NCBI GenBank assembly: GCA_000404785.1
Contig: ASNI01000031.1
Location: 1-30,615 of the forward strand
Length of the DNA: 30,615 bases
From: Cloacimonetes bacterium SCGC AAA252-N17
Lineage (GTDB): Bacteria; Cloacimonadota; Cloacimonadia; JGIOTU-2
Direction of reading: 5' to 3'
Below are positions 22,202-30,412 of this stretch, in pieces. The notes under the pieces are model-generated. The model searched no databases, had not been told where the DNA came from, and was given only the letters and a program-made list of their open reading frames with translations. How positions within the stretch are numbered: the stretch's first letter is position 1; every line of letters starts with the position of its first letter. A program made the position numbers and the translations under genes.

Positions 22202-23299
22202 TTAGTAGAATAGCAGACCCAGTATCGAGTCTGCAACAATGACCATAAAGATCGCTGTTACCACCGATGCAGTCGTTGATCGTCCAACCCCTCCTGCACC
22301 ACCTTTTGCTCGCAGACCGAAGAAAACACCAACAATTGTGATGAGCCAGGCAAAGACAAAACTTTTTACAATACTTGTAATAATATCCTTCAGTACCATG
22401 ACATTTGCCATTCTGTCCACAAAGGCAGTTGGACTAAGTTTGAGATAGGTGATACCAATTATGAACCCTCCTGCAATTCCGATGACGTCTGCAAAAATAG
22501 TGAGAAGTGGCATTGAAATGGTCATTGCATATAATTTTGGCAGGACAACGTATTTAATGGGATTGAGTCCCATTGTTTTGAGTGCATCGATCTCTTCAGA
22601 TATCTTCATAGTTGCAATTTCTGAAGCTATTGACGAACCGCTTCTACCGGCAATGATGATCGCAGTCATGAGTGGTCCCATCTCACGGGTCATGGAGATT
22701 GCGATAAGATCTACGACAAAAATATTTGCACCGAAACTCCTGAGCTGCTGGGCTGATTGAAGTGAGAGAATGAATCCTACCAGAAAAGAGATCAATCCAA
22801 CAATAGGAAGTGCGTTAACGCCGATCAGGTTGCTTTGAACAAAGAACTCTCCCTTGCGTTGCCCCTTTTTGGAAAAGATACCGGCAACTCCCCAGAAAAA
22901 CATGTCAGCAGCAAGGTAAATGAAATATTTTATATTGTTGAGAATGGTGAAAATCTTATCACCTAGATTTTCGATATAACCAAGCTTTGGTGGTTTCCTG
23001 AATTCCTTTTCACTTAATTCTAACGAAGAAAAAACAGTGAGTGAATTTTCAATTTTTTCTGAAGCATTAATTATTTTTGTTTCGATTGAGAATTTCTTAA
23101 GTGATTCTATGACCTGATCGATGGCGGCAACTCCTGCACTGTCTATTGTCTTGAGACATTCGGCATCGATGTGAAAATTAGTATTCTGTCTTATGTCAGA
23201 GAGATTTGCAGAAACAAATTTTATAAAAGCTTCTGCGTTATTTATGGTGAGCTCGTCATTTAAGACGAGTGTTCTATCTTTGAATTCAAAGGAATTCAT
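22202..23299 (-). CDS. mlaE: STAS-domain-MlaE fusion, lipid ABC transporter permease
   Basis: A 365-residue protein joining two functions that are separate in E. coli. Residues 1-95 form a STAS domain like MlaB, with T-I-D-S-A-G-V-A-A-I-D matching the conserved D-S-x-G-V helix start. Residues 110-365 form the MlaE permease with about five or six spans and the family block E-I-A-T-M-K-I-S-E-E-I-D-A-L, G-L-N-P-I-K-Y-V-V-L-P-K-L and G-P-L-M-T-A-I-I-I-A-G-R-S-G-S. Its ATG follows the upstream stop by 1 nt with no Shine-Dalgarno, so translation is coupled. Similar fusions are known in other bacteria. Confidence 0.93.
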   Translation of the reverse strand: MNSFEFKDRTLVLNDELTINNAEAFIKFVSANLSDIRQNTNFHIDAECLKTIDSAGVAAIDQVIESLKKFSIETKIINASEKIENSLTVFSSLELSEKEFRKPPKLGYIENLGDKIFTILNNIKYFIYLAADMFFWGVAGIFSKKGQRKGEFFVQSNLIGVNALPIVGLISFLVGFILSLQSAQQLRSFGANIFVVDLIAISMTREMGPLMTAIIIAGRSGSSIASEIATMKISEEIDALKTMGLNPIKYVVLPKLYAMTISMPLLTIFADVIGIAGGFIIGITYLKLSPTAFVDRMANVMVLKDIITSIVKSFVFAWLITIVGVFFGLRAKGGAGGVGRSTTASVVTAIFMVIVADSILGLLFY

Positions 23300-23300
23300 A

Positions 23301-24872
23301 TCAGAAGGAGATGATCGTCAGATCCAGCGAGAGATTATGATCCACCTGCGTCCAGGTTTTGGTCTCATCCTGTTTTACTGTGAGTGTATAATCAAGAGAA
23401 ACATAACTGGATATGCGGAAACTGAGCGTGTTATCAAGCCGGAAAACCTGCTCCCTGCTTTTTTCAAAAGGATAAAGTGTATAGAACTCAAAAACATAGT
23501 TAATGTTATTCGAGATACGGAAGTCACCACCAACATTTCCTTCAAAACCACTCAGGTTTACGGATTCAAGTTCTTTGAATACATTAGTTTGCGTGACGTC
23601 CTGTTCATAGACATCTGAATTGAGGGTTTGGGAAAATCCCAGACCGGTTTTGAGATACAAATTGCTTGTATTAGTGTTAAAGATAGTAAGATTCAGACCC
23701 ATACCTTCTTCAAGACTTAAGGGGTACATCATGGGGGTGATTTGAACTTTATCATCACCAAGAATGACATCAACAGTGTCACCTTTTGTATTTATCTTAT
23801 AGATAGTTGGTTGTTCGGAATCGAAATAGAACATTGTCGGGAAAACATTTGAGCCAAGACGAAATCGACCGTACACACCAAAGGATTTTATAAAGTAGAA
23901 AATATATGTTGGTTGCAGTTGAAGCGAATTCGAATATATACGGAAGTCCTTGTCCTGTTCCTTTGTAAAACCAATATTCAGATTTTGTCTCGAAGAGAAA
24001 TAGTGGGGGAAAGCATCATATTTGAGCTCATTATAAAATTTTGTGCTCAACGTGATGTTTGTAACAGATTTATCCTTGTTGACAGAGTTATCGCTGCTGA
24101 GAAGGAAGCTTCCCTTGATGGAAGTATAGTATTTCCATGCATGTATCTGATCGGATTCCTTCATTTCCGGAAGAAGACCGGCACCAATGAAATTTTTTGT
24201 TGTGGATTCCATTACAATTGTAAGCTCTTCCAGCATACCTTCCATTACACGTATAGTAGTGAAATTTGTAAAAGTTTTCGGGGATTCTTTGTATTTGATG
24301 ATCTTGTAAACACCGGGTTTGAGGAGCCAAGTTTCTTGTTTTTCTCCGGGCTGGTCTTCCTCGGCACTATACTTCATGCCAATGCTGTTTTTGTAATCAT
24401 CGATCTGATAAATCTCGTATGGTTCACGAAGGAAATTTCTGTTCTGGTCGATGATCTTAACAATAAGTCCACCCCAGGTTGGTTCGATTATTCGTGTTTG
24501 ACCTGCTTTTAGAGTTACATCCACGTTTACCTTTTGGTATTCTAAAAGTGCCGAACCGATTTCCAGTGTGTATGAACCGGGAGCCACAAAAATGCTTTGA
24601 CCGACCGGACATCTGCCTTTCACCAATTGACCATTTTGATATATCATGTATTCAGGTTCAAGCTCGGGGTTTGACATAGCGGGAACGAAGATCCTACCCA
24701 TGCCAAGCTGATCGTCAATCCCTTCTTCCGCAAGCTGTCTCGTCGGCTCTGGTGTATACCACGTACTGTAATTTTCTTCAGTAAAAGGATTCGAACTTTT
24801 CTGGCTTTGAGCCAAGGCATTCCCGGTCAAAACCGTTATTAAAATAATGATTATGAAAAAAGCTTTTTTCAT
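23301..24872 (-). CDS. Outer-membrane-type protein encoded in the mla operon
   Basis: A 523-residue exported protein. It has a signal peptide (M-K-K-A-F-F-I-I-I-I..., cleaved near A-L-A-Q). An N-terminal half of small beta modules follows: a PEGA-like segment near 85-130 (V-A-P-G-S-Y-T-L-E-I-G) and another near 180-220 (L-K-P-G-V-Y-K-I-I-K-Y). From about residue 245 the sequence alternates polar and hydrophobic residues with many Y, F and N-x-S/T turns, ending L-S-L-D-L-T-I-I-S-F. The C-terminal Phe and strand pattern suggest a beta-barrel inserted in the outer membrane. I recognise no named family. GGAGG 5 nt upstream fixes the start. Its place between the lipoprotein and mlaE genes suggests it is the outer-membrane end of the lipid transport route; this is inference. 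Confidence 0.75.
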   Translation of the reverse strand: MKKAFFIIIILITVLTGNALAQSQKSSNPFTEENYSTWYTPEPTRQLAEEGIDDQLGMGRIFVPAMSNPELEPEYMIYQNGQLVKGRCPVGQSIFVAPGSYTLEIGSALLEYQKVNVDVTLKAGQTRIIEPTWGGLIVKIIDQNRNFLREPYEIYQIDDYKNSIGMKYSAEEDQPGEKQETWLLKPGVYKIIKYKESPKTFTNFTTIRVMEGMLEELTIVMESTTKNFIGAGLLPEMKESDQIHAWKYYTSIKGSFLLSSDNSVNKDKSVTNITLSTKFYNELKYDAFPHYFSSRQNLNIGFTKEQDKDFRIYSNSLQLQPTYIFYFIKSFGVYGRFRLGSNVFPTMFYFDSEQPTIYKINTKGDTVDVILGDDKVQITPMMYPLSLEEGMGLNLTIFNTNTSNLYLKTGLGFSQTLNSDVYEQDVTQTNVFKELESVNLSGFEGNVGGDFRISNNINYVFEFYTLYPFEKSREQVFRLDNTLSFRISSYVSLDYTLTVKQDETKTWTQVDHNLSLDLTIISF

Positions 24873-24893
24873 TTTTCCTCCGCAACTATATTG

Positions 24894-25541
24894 CTACTCG
24901 CCCTGTGTTGGGGCTGGCTGGTTTTTTTGTAATGTTTCAAAATATTCCTGAACTTTTCTAAGAAAAATAGTGATCTCATTTCTTAGTGTATCACTTAATA
25001 TTTTTGCAAAGAAGCTCATGCTTTCCGTATATAAGGGGGCATACCTTTTAATCTCGTAACTTACTACCATATTATTGGTTTTCACTTCCAGCATTTGTAT
25101 GGTCATACACAGATCAGCTCTTTGAAACTCATTTAAGGGAATGTCGCTGATGTATTTTTCAATATTATGGATCGTGCCTGTGATAATGTAGTCGGGACGT
25201 TCATCCAGATATGTCTTTTTGCATTCCTCAACAAGATTCAGGGCTCTGATATGATTAATAATAAGTGCTGTCATGGCATCGGGAGGTCGGCGTGCCCATA
25301 AGCTCCACCGGTCATAATACACTTCATGAGTAGACCGGCGAATGACTATACGCGAATTATCGTAGGTCTTATCGATCTTAAAATCTTTTACCTGCACATT
25401 ATAAGGATAGGGTGTCTCGAGTATGTCACTTTGTGTAACGGGAGGGACATAATCAAGCAGATAGAATCGAGCCCACTGCATTCGAGAACAGCCAAAAACC
25501 AAGATGGCAAGAATGATAATTATGATATTTTTACTCTTCAT
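24894..25541 (-). CDS. PqiC/ABC-type transport auxiliary lipoprotein
   Basis: A 215-residue lipoprotein with lipobox L-V-F-G-C18. The mature part has R-F-Y-L-L-D-Y near the start, I-V-I-R-R-S-T-H-E-V-Y-Y-D-R-W-S-L-W-A-R-R-P and L-I-I-N-H-I, the pattern of the ABC_trans_aux (YmbA/PqiC) family, whose members accompany MCE-domain proteins at the outer membrane. A short Pro/Gln-rich tail ends the protein. The ATG overlaps the mlaD stop by one base (TAATG), so translation is coupled. It probably sits on the inner leaflet of the outer membrane and docks the MCE assembly; this is known for PqiC and inferred here. Confidence 0.82.
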   Translation of the reverse strand: MKSKNIIIIILAILVFGCSRMQWARFYLLDYVPPVTQSDILETPYPYNVQVKDFKIDKTYDNSRIVIRRSTHEVYYDRWSLWARRPPDAMTALIINHIRALNLVEECKKTYLDERPDYIITGTIHNIEKYISDIPLNEFQRADLCMTIQMLEVKTNNMVVSYEIKRYAPLYTESMSFFAKILSDTLRNEITIFLRKVQEYFETLQKNQPAPTQGE

Positions 25542-26446
25542 TATGGTCCTCCAGGATATGAATCCCCTGAACTTGACTTAAGGAGAAGTGATGGATTTTC
25601 CGAGATCATGCGTGAAAATTCGTTTATATTCTGCATGGTTTCCTTGAGAAGGCGGATGGTTTCAATAACATCATCCTGGCTTTCCAGAACAGTGTAATTA
25701 ATATTATTTAATGCTTCGGTAAGATTGCCAACGGATTTATCAATATTACTGACAGTCATATTGAACTGGTCGAGATCAAGCTGCTGGGTGACGTAATTAA
25801 TAGTGGTAAGGAGATTAGCTAACTCTGATGAAATACGTGCAATATTTTCAATGCTTTCATTGAGGCTTTCCCTGTTATCATCCAGAATAAGGTTGATGTT
25901 TTTCAGGGAATTGTTCGTATTTGCAATGGCATCCTGAATATTCTGCTGCGTACGCTCATCAAATGTATTAGCAATATTCCTCAAAATTTCATCAACTTTC
26001 TGAGCGATATCTTGAGCTTTATCGGTAATCACATCCAATGTTGATTCACCGGGCTGAATGTAGGAACCTGGTTTTAGGTTCTCTTCGCGGGGGTCACCGC
26101 CAACCAGCTCGATCTGCTTCAGTCCCGTGATACCTACTGCTGCCATCACAGCTTTCACATCTTTTTTAATAGGAGTTCCTGCTTTGACACTGATCTCGAC
26201 AATGACAGTTGTTACATCATCCTTATCAATAGAGAGGTCTTCGATCCTGCCAACCCTGATTCCATGATATTGGACAGCACTTCCAACATTTAAACCACTG
26301 ACTGATTGATCTTTATATGCGATAAAGTAGAAGTCCTTTTTGTCAAAAAATTTTGTGCCAACTATGATACCCACCAGGGCTAATAACAAAACCGATACAA
26401 CTAATGTGAATATGCCTAATCTAATTTTCTGAAATTTTGAAACCAT
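25541..26446 (-). CDS. mlaD: MlaD-like MCE-domain protein
   Basis: A 301-residue protein with an N-terminal membrane anchor (residues 10-31), one MCE domain (about 38-118; G-L-N-V-G-S-A-V-Q-Y-H-G-I-R-V-G-R-I and A-V-G-I-T-G-L-K-Q-I-E-L), then a long helical region (about 140-290) rich in N, I and L heptads. The C-terminal coiled coil is longer than in E. coli MlaD and resembles the needle-forming type, which could span more of the periplasm. GGAG 5 nt upstream supports the start, with a TTGACA further up. First gene of the operon mlaD, lipoprotein, outer-membrane protein, mlaE, mlaF. Confidence 0.9.
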   Translation of the reverse strand: MVSKFQKIRLGIFTLVVSVLLLALVGIIVGTKFFDKKDFYFIAYKDQSVSGLNVGSAVQYHGIRVGRIEDLSIDKDDVTTVIVEISVKAGTPIKKDVKAVMAAVGITGLKQIELVGGDPREENLKPGSYIQPGESTLDVITDKAQDIAQKVDEILRNIANTFDERTQQNIQDAIANTNNSLKNINLILDDNRESLNESIENIARISSELANLLTTINYVTQQLDLDQFNMTVSNIDKSVGNLTEALNNINYTVLESQDDVIETIRLLKETMQNINEFSRMISENPSLLLKSSSGDSYPGGP

Positions 26447-26485
26447 ATATTCTCCGATATTGTTGAGAATTAAAATCGATATTTA

Positions 26486-26491
26486 TGTCAA
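26486..26491 (-). promoter_or_regulatory. TTGACA -35-like hexamer upstream of the mla operon
   Basis: The minus strand reads TTGACA here, 39 nt before the mlaD ATG, in the 77-nt gap after the alanine racemase gene. No clear -10 at standard spacing. It suggests the mla operon has its own promoter. Confidence 0.35.
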
Positions 26492-26523
26492 TATTTTTGC
26501 ACAAATTCTTATTAAGAAAAAAA

Positions 26524-28467
26524 TTACCAGACAAAAACGACACCACTGTTTGGGAAAAACCACTCATCTGACGAACTTTTCATGACAATTTTTCTGCCCT
26601 TGATCTTCTCAGGTGGATATTTCTCTTTACCGGAAAAAATGGGAATAAGTTCCACGCTTTCTATATTCGTATGGGCATAATCAAAGGTCATGGTTATTCC
26701 CTTTGTGAGTTCTGCAATGTAGATGGTCAACTGATGTTTATTTTTTGGGTAATAGGTGACTGTATCGATGGTGAATTGCACTTCTTTTCCAAGAAGATCC
26801 CGCAGTTTTGGATGGGAGCACTCGATTTCAAGATTGGAGAATTCCCTTTCTGAAGTGCCGTTTTGAATAATAGTATGACGAAGCACCAGATCATTTATCA
26901 TGATCTTATCGATCTGAAATGAGTTCATGAGATCTATTTTGCTATCAAGTAGCCAGCGATATTCAACTTCGGGAGAAAGAAAATACTGCTCCAGATCTTT
27001 CGGGCTTGTTGCACATACGATCTTGAATGTTTCGCGAGTGAGTCTCTTTTTATAACGCAATTTTGTTTTAGTATGATAGAAAAACTTTGATACAACCGGA
27101 TCGAGATCAGTTTCTGAGAGTACTATCTCATGAATAAAATCCCTTTTCCAGCTCATTTCTCTGTCAGCTCGGTAAAATAGTTTTTTCAGTACTTCTTGAT
27201 ACACAATACTGCCGATCTCGCTGCTGTTAAGCCGTTGGTTAAGAGAAGTTTCGATAACCTTCTCCAATGTTGTGTCAGTAAAATCCTTTGCGATAAAAGT
27301 CCTTCTGGAAATGGGCTCGATCGCTGCATCTTTGTAATCCTTAATATAAATTCTCTGGGCACGGTGTCCAAGATTGCACGCCGTCTCATAGGTAAGTCCA
27401 TTATACAACGAACTTAGCTCTTCGATCGAGATTGAGTTCGTTTTTTCACTTCCGACCAAGGTAACTTCGTCACCAACTTTCGCCTTCTTTACATTGGAAA
27501 TATCCACGACGATCATATCCATTGTAACACGTCCAAGGATCGGGCATATTTTGTCATGAACTAAAACCTTGCCACAGTTTGAAAGAAGAAAATTGTATCC
27601 GTCACCATAACCGATAGGAAGAATTGCAGCTTTTGTAACGTTTGTTGTAATATAGGTCTGATTATAACTTATACCCACATTCTCAGGAAATTCTTTGATC
27701 AAACCAATTTTTGATTTGAACGTCATGACGGGTTTAAGTTCAATCTTATCCTTTAGATTATCTGCAGTATAAATGCCGTAGGAAAGCAATCCTGCGCGCA
27801 CCATTGTATGGCAAGATTGCGGGAAATTGATGATCGCAGCACTGTTGGCAATATGTTTATAAGGAGGATCGATTCCAGTATTTTTAAAAATCTCGATGAT
27901 CTTTTTGAAGCGGTTGTTCTGTATCTCTGCAAAGGAAATATCCTCTGTTTCACTCATTGAAAAGTGAGAGGAAAGCCCCTCGATTTCAAGATTCCGCAGC
28001 GCCTTGAACGAGTTTGCAATGATCTCAGCTTCTTCCCATAAAAATCCTGCGCGTCCCATGCCTGTATCAAAAAGTATGTGTATTGGGAGGTTCTTATGAT
28101 GTTTTTTTGCATAAGCATCGAGTGCTTGAGCAAAGTGCATGTCCGAAATTGATGGAGTAAGGTCATAGGAAATCAATGTTTCTATTTCTGTATCAAAGGA
28201 AGGGCTGAGAATGAGTATTCGCTTGTCTATATTTTCCAGTCGGAGCAAAACACCTTCATCGGTGTTCGCCACTCCAAGCCATTGGATGCCTAACTTGCTT
28301 GCTTCCCGTGCGATTTCGACTGAGCCATGTCCATAGGCATCAGCTTTCACGATCTGCATATATTGCGTGTCTGCAGACAGATAATTTCTGAGCTGTTTTA
28401 CATTATGACGGAAATTATCGAGGTCAATAATGGTCCAGCTACGGAAGAGTTCTTTATCCTTCTTCAT
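26524..28467 (-). CDS. alr: Alanine racemase with a 270-residue C-terminal extension of unknown function
   Basis: A 647-residue protein. Residues 1-377 are a complete PLP-dependent alanine racemase: V-K41-A-D-A-Y-G-H-G (PLP lysine), M-G-R-A-G, H-I-A-N-S-A-A, R224-A-G-L-L-S-Y-G-I-Y, I-S-Y268-N-Q-T-Y (second catalytic Tyr), G-Y-G-D-G-Y and G-R-V-T-M-D-M. It converts L- to D-alanine for peptidoglycan. Standard enzymes end near residue 375 with G-x-R-x-x-R-x-Y, seen here at about 367-374. The extra residues 378-647 (27336 down to 26527) start with a mixed helical part and end in a beta-rich region finishing S-S-D-E-W-F-F-P-N-S-G-V-V-F-V-W. I recognise no family for it; it has no membrane span or signal. 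No frameshift or internal start is evident, so it reads as a true fusion. Confidence 0.9.
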   Translation of the reverse strand: MKKDKELFRSWTIIDLDNFRHNVKQLRNYLSADTQYMQIVKADAYGHGSVEIAREASKLGIQWLGVANTDEGVLLRLENIDKRILILSPSFDTEIETLISYDLTPSISDMHFAQALDAYAKKHHKNLPIHILFDTGMGRAGFLWEEAEIIANSFKALRNLEIEGLSSHFSMSETEDISFAEIQNNRFKKIIEIFKNTGIDPPYKHIANSAAIINFPQSCHTMVRAGLLSYGIYTADNLKDKIELKPVMTFKSKIGLIKEFPENVGISYNQTYITTNVTKAAILPIGYGDGYNFLLSNCGKVLVHDKICPILGRVTMDMIVVDISNVKKAKVGDEVTLVGSEKTNSISIEELSSLYNGLTYETACNLGHRAQRIYIKDYKDAAIEPISRRTFIAKDFTDTTLEKVIETSLNQRLNSSEIGSIVYQEVLKKLFYRADREMSWKRDFIHEIVLSETDLDPVVSKFFYHTKTKLRYKKRLTRETFKIVCATSPKDLEQYFLSPEVEYRWLLDSKIDLMNSFQIDKIMINDLVLRHTIIQNGTSEREFSNLEIECSHPKLRDLLGKEVQFTIDTVTYYPKNKHQLTIYIAELTKGITMTFDYAHTNIESVELIPIFSGKEKYPPEKIKGRKIVMKSSSDEWFFPNSGVVFVW

Positions 28468-28472
28468 AAAGA

Positions 28473-28512
28473 TAGAAAAATCCCTTCATTCTGAACTAAG
28501 AATGTTGGGATT
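28473..28512 (-). terminator. Rho-independent terminator after the SPOR lipoprotein gene
   Basis: On the minus strand, AATCCC-aa-CATTCT pairs with AGAATG-aa-GGGATT (arms 28499-28512 and 28479-28492) around a 6-nt loop, followed by TTTTTCTATC. It lies between the SPOR gene and alr, so alr probably has its own promoter or depends on read-through. Confidence 0.7.
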
Positions 28513-28532
28513 ATAATAGTATGGTGAACTAT

Positions 28533-28979
28533 TTATTTAACTTTTGCTAACCAATAATCATTGATCGATGGGAATTTTGCCTTAAGCTGTTTTCCCAATT
28601 CATTAGCATCGGGCGCCGAGTACAAATCCTTGAGACGAAGACGATAAAACAATTTTCCGTTTTTCTTAGTAGTCGTGATCTTGGTCTCGTATCCGTACTG
28701 TGCAAGCTTGTTCTTCTCTGTGATGATGTTTGCATAACTCGGGCTGGCAGCAACCTGAAGCTCATAAACTTTTGCTTCTTGAGGTGGCACCTTCTTGGGT
28801 TTTACAACTTGCTGTGCCGATTGAGTTGTGTCCGTTGTCTGTTCTCCTGGTTTGGTAACCTCTATTTTTTTAGGTGGTTTGGGTTCACCGGTTTTCTTCT
28901 TGCCGCATCCCTGAATACTTGCTAGAGAAACAAGAAGAACAATTAACAAAATGGCGATCACAAAAACTTTTCTTTTCAT
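28533..28979 (-). CDS. SPOR-domain lipoprotein
   Basis: A 148-residue lipoprotein: signal sequence with lipobox S-I-Q-G-C25, a Lys/Pro/Thr-rich linker (about 26-68), then a C-terminal SPOR domain (about 72-146; Y-E-L-Q-V-A-A-S-P-S-Y-A-N, Y-G-Y-E-T-K-I, F-Y-R-L-R-L-K-D-L-Y). SPOR domains bind denuded glycan strands at the division septum, so a role in cell division or envelope remodelling is likely. I place the start at 28979, where GGAGG sits 5 nt upstream; the ATG at 28991 is itself part of the ATGGAGG sequence and cannot have that site. Confidence 0.87.
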   Translation of the reverse strand: MKRKVFVIAILLIVLLVSLASIQGCGKKKTGEPKPPKKIEVTKPGEQTTDTTQSAQQVVKPKKVPPQEAKVYELQVAASPSYANIITEKNKLAQYGYETKITTTKKNGKLFYRLRLKDLYSAPDANELGKQLKAKFPSINDYWLAKVK

Positions 28980-29071
28980 GTAAGCCTCCATGTTATTTTA
29001 AATAAAACATTCTTTTTCAAAAAAACTCGTCAAGTAATTACTTTTATTCATTGATTTCTGGATAAGTTATC

Positions 29072-29077
29072 TTGACA
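29072..29077 (+). promoter_or_regulatory. TTGACA -35-like hexamer upstream of the Ig-like lipoprotein gene
   Basis: TTGACA lies 31 nt before the ATG at 29108, in the 128-nt divergent region shared with the SPOR gene. The minus strand carries TTGACG (29030-29035) pointing to the SPOR gene. The standard -10 position is not well matched for either. Confidence 0.3.
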
Positions 29078-29107
29078 GTAAAATTCCGTCAAGTTTCTGT
29101 TTCTCAT

Positions 29108-30412
29108 ATGAAAAAAATTCTGACTGCATCGGTAATGTGCCTTATAATTTTTGCATTTTTTTCTTGCGGCAAAGACAAGCCACCTACAGGAGGTCCCAAG
29201 GATACGACACCTCCAGAGATCATAGATTTTGAACCTGTAAATTTAACTAAGAATTTTCAAAATAATGAGATCAATATCACCTTTTCGGAAACTATTGATG
29301 AGCGTTCTTTTGAAGATGCACTGCATATTTATCCTACAGTGATGAAGAAAAAGATCACCTCTGGTAAGCAAAGTGTAACGATCACATTCAAGGAAGAGCT
29401 CAAGCAGGGTCAGACCTATCTAATCACTATTGACACCAGGTGCAAAGACCTTCGAGATAATTCACTTGAGAGAGCACACTCTCTTATTTTTTCTACTTCA
29501 GACAGCATTTCTCCATGCAAATTGGACGTTAATCTGGAATTGGATGAACGAGCTTCTGAACGCCAGGGGATGTATTTCGTGCAGCTCTATAATACTCAGG
29601 ATACAATATTCATTACATCGCAAAATGCTGAAAAACTTCAGAATTTTACTTTTGATAATATTCCTTCGGAAGAAATATCGGTTATAGCATTTTTGGATGA
29701 AAATAAAAATTCAGATGTCGACAGAAAACGTGAACTATTCGATGAGAAAATTGTAAAATTGGATGATCCGGAGAACGAGATAACACTTACTCTTGCCTTT
29801 CAGGATACGACCAAGCCGGTTCTGAAGAAAATAGTGACCGAAAGCGCACAACATCTCACACTCCTTTTCAGCGAGGACATAAAAGATATTCGTTCAATAA
29901 GGGTTATTGATAAGGTAACGAAGCGTATACTTCCTCTCTATGAAACTATTATTATCGGTTCAAATATCGAATGTATGACTGGAGTGCCTGATACGAATTC
30001 TTGTCTGCTTGAGCTAAAGGATATTCAAGATTTCAGAGATAACATAACCGGGTTGGATACGATCAGTTTTGTCAACAGGCAATTGCCGGATACCACTTTG
30101 TTGGAATTGGATTCCCTCTCTCATGAAGATGGTCAGACAGTCATCACCTTATCACCGGAGTTCCGTATTAGATTCAGCAAGATCATTCCTTTAGATAATA
30201 TTTCAATTTCGCTTATCAATTCTGAAGATAATAAAGAGGTCGAACTCACGATTAAAAAGGAGCAAGGATATACCTTTGTAGTGAAACCGAAAAAACTGTT
30301 AAAAAATTATGTACCATATTCTTTGATTATCTCTGAAGAAACAACTGATTATGAAGGTAATGCATTAAGGGAAGGGATCACTATCTCGATCCTGCCGCTT
30401 TTATATAACTAA
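29108..30412 (+). CDS. Ig-like (SbsA-type) domain lipoprotein
   Basis: A 434-residue lipoprotein with lipobox F-F-S-C20, followed by G-K-D-K-P-P-T-G-G-P-K-D-T-T-P-P, an opening very common in FCB-group lipoproteins. Residues about 35-135 form an SbsA/Big_5-like Ig domain (P-P-E-I-I-D-F-E-P, I-N-I-T-F-S-E-T-I-D, Q-T-Y-L-I-T-I-D). Further similar sandwiches follow (I-R-F-S-K-I-I-P-L-D-N near 365). D-E-N-K-N-S-D-V-D-R-K may bind calcium. A longer frame begins at the TTG at 29072, but that codon is part of the TTGACA hexamer and would place 12 residues before the signal peptide, so I use 29108. Function unknown; probably a surface or periplasmic structural lipoprotein. Confidence 0.82.
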   Translation: MKKILTASVMCLIIFAFFSCGKDKPPTGGPKDTTPPEIIDFEPVNLTKNFQNNEINITFSETIDERSFEDALHIYPTVMKKKITSGKQSVTITFKEELKQGQTYLITIDTRCKDLRDNSLERAHSLIFSTSDSISPCKLDVNLELDERASERQGMYFVQLYNTQDTIFITSQNAEKLQNFTFDNIPSEEISVIAFLDENKNSDVDRKRELFDEKIVKLDDPENEITLTLAFQDTTKPVLKKIVTESAQHLTLLFSEDIKDIRSIRVIDKVTKRILPLYETIIIGSNIECMTGVPDTNSCLLELKDIQDFRDNITGLDTISFVNRQLPDTTLLELDSLSHEDGQTVITLSPEFRIRFSKIIPLDNISISLINSEDNKEVELTIKKEQGYTFVVKPKKLLKNYVPYSLIISEETTDYEGNALREGITISILPLLYN

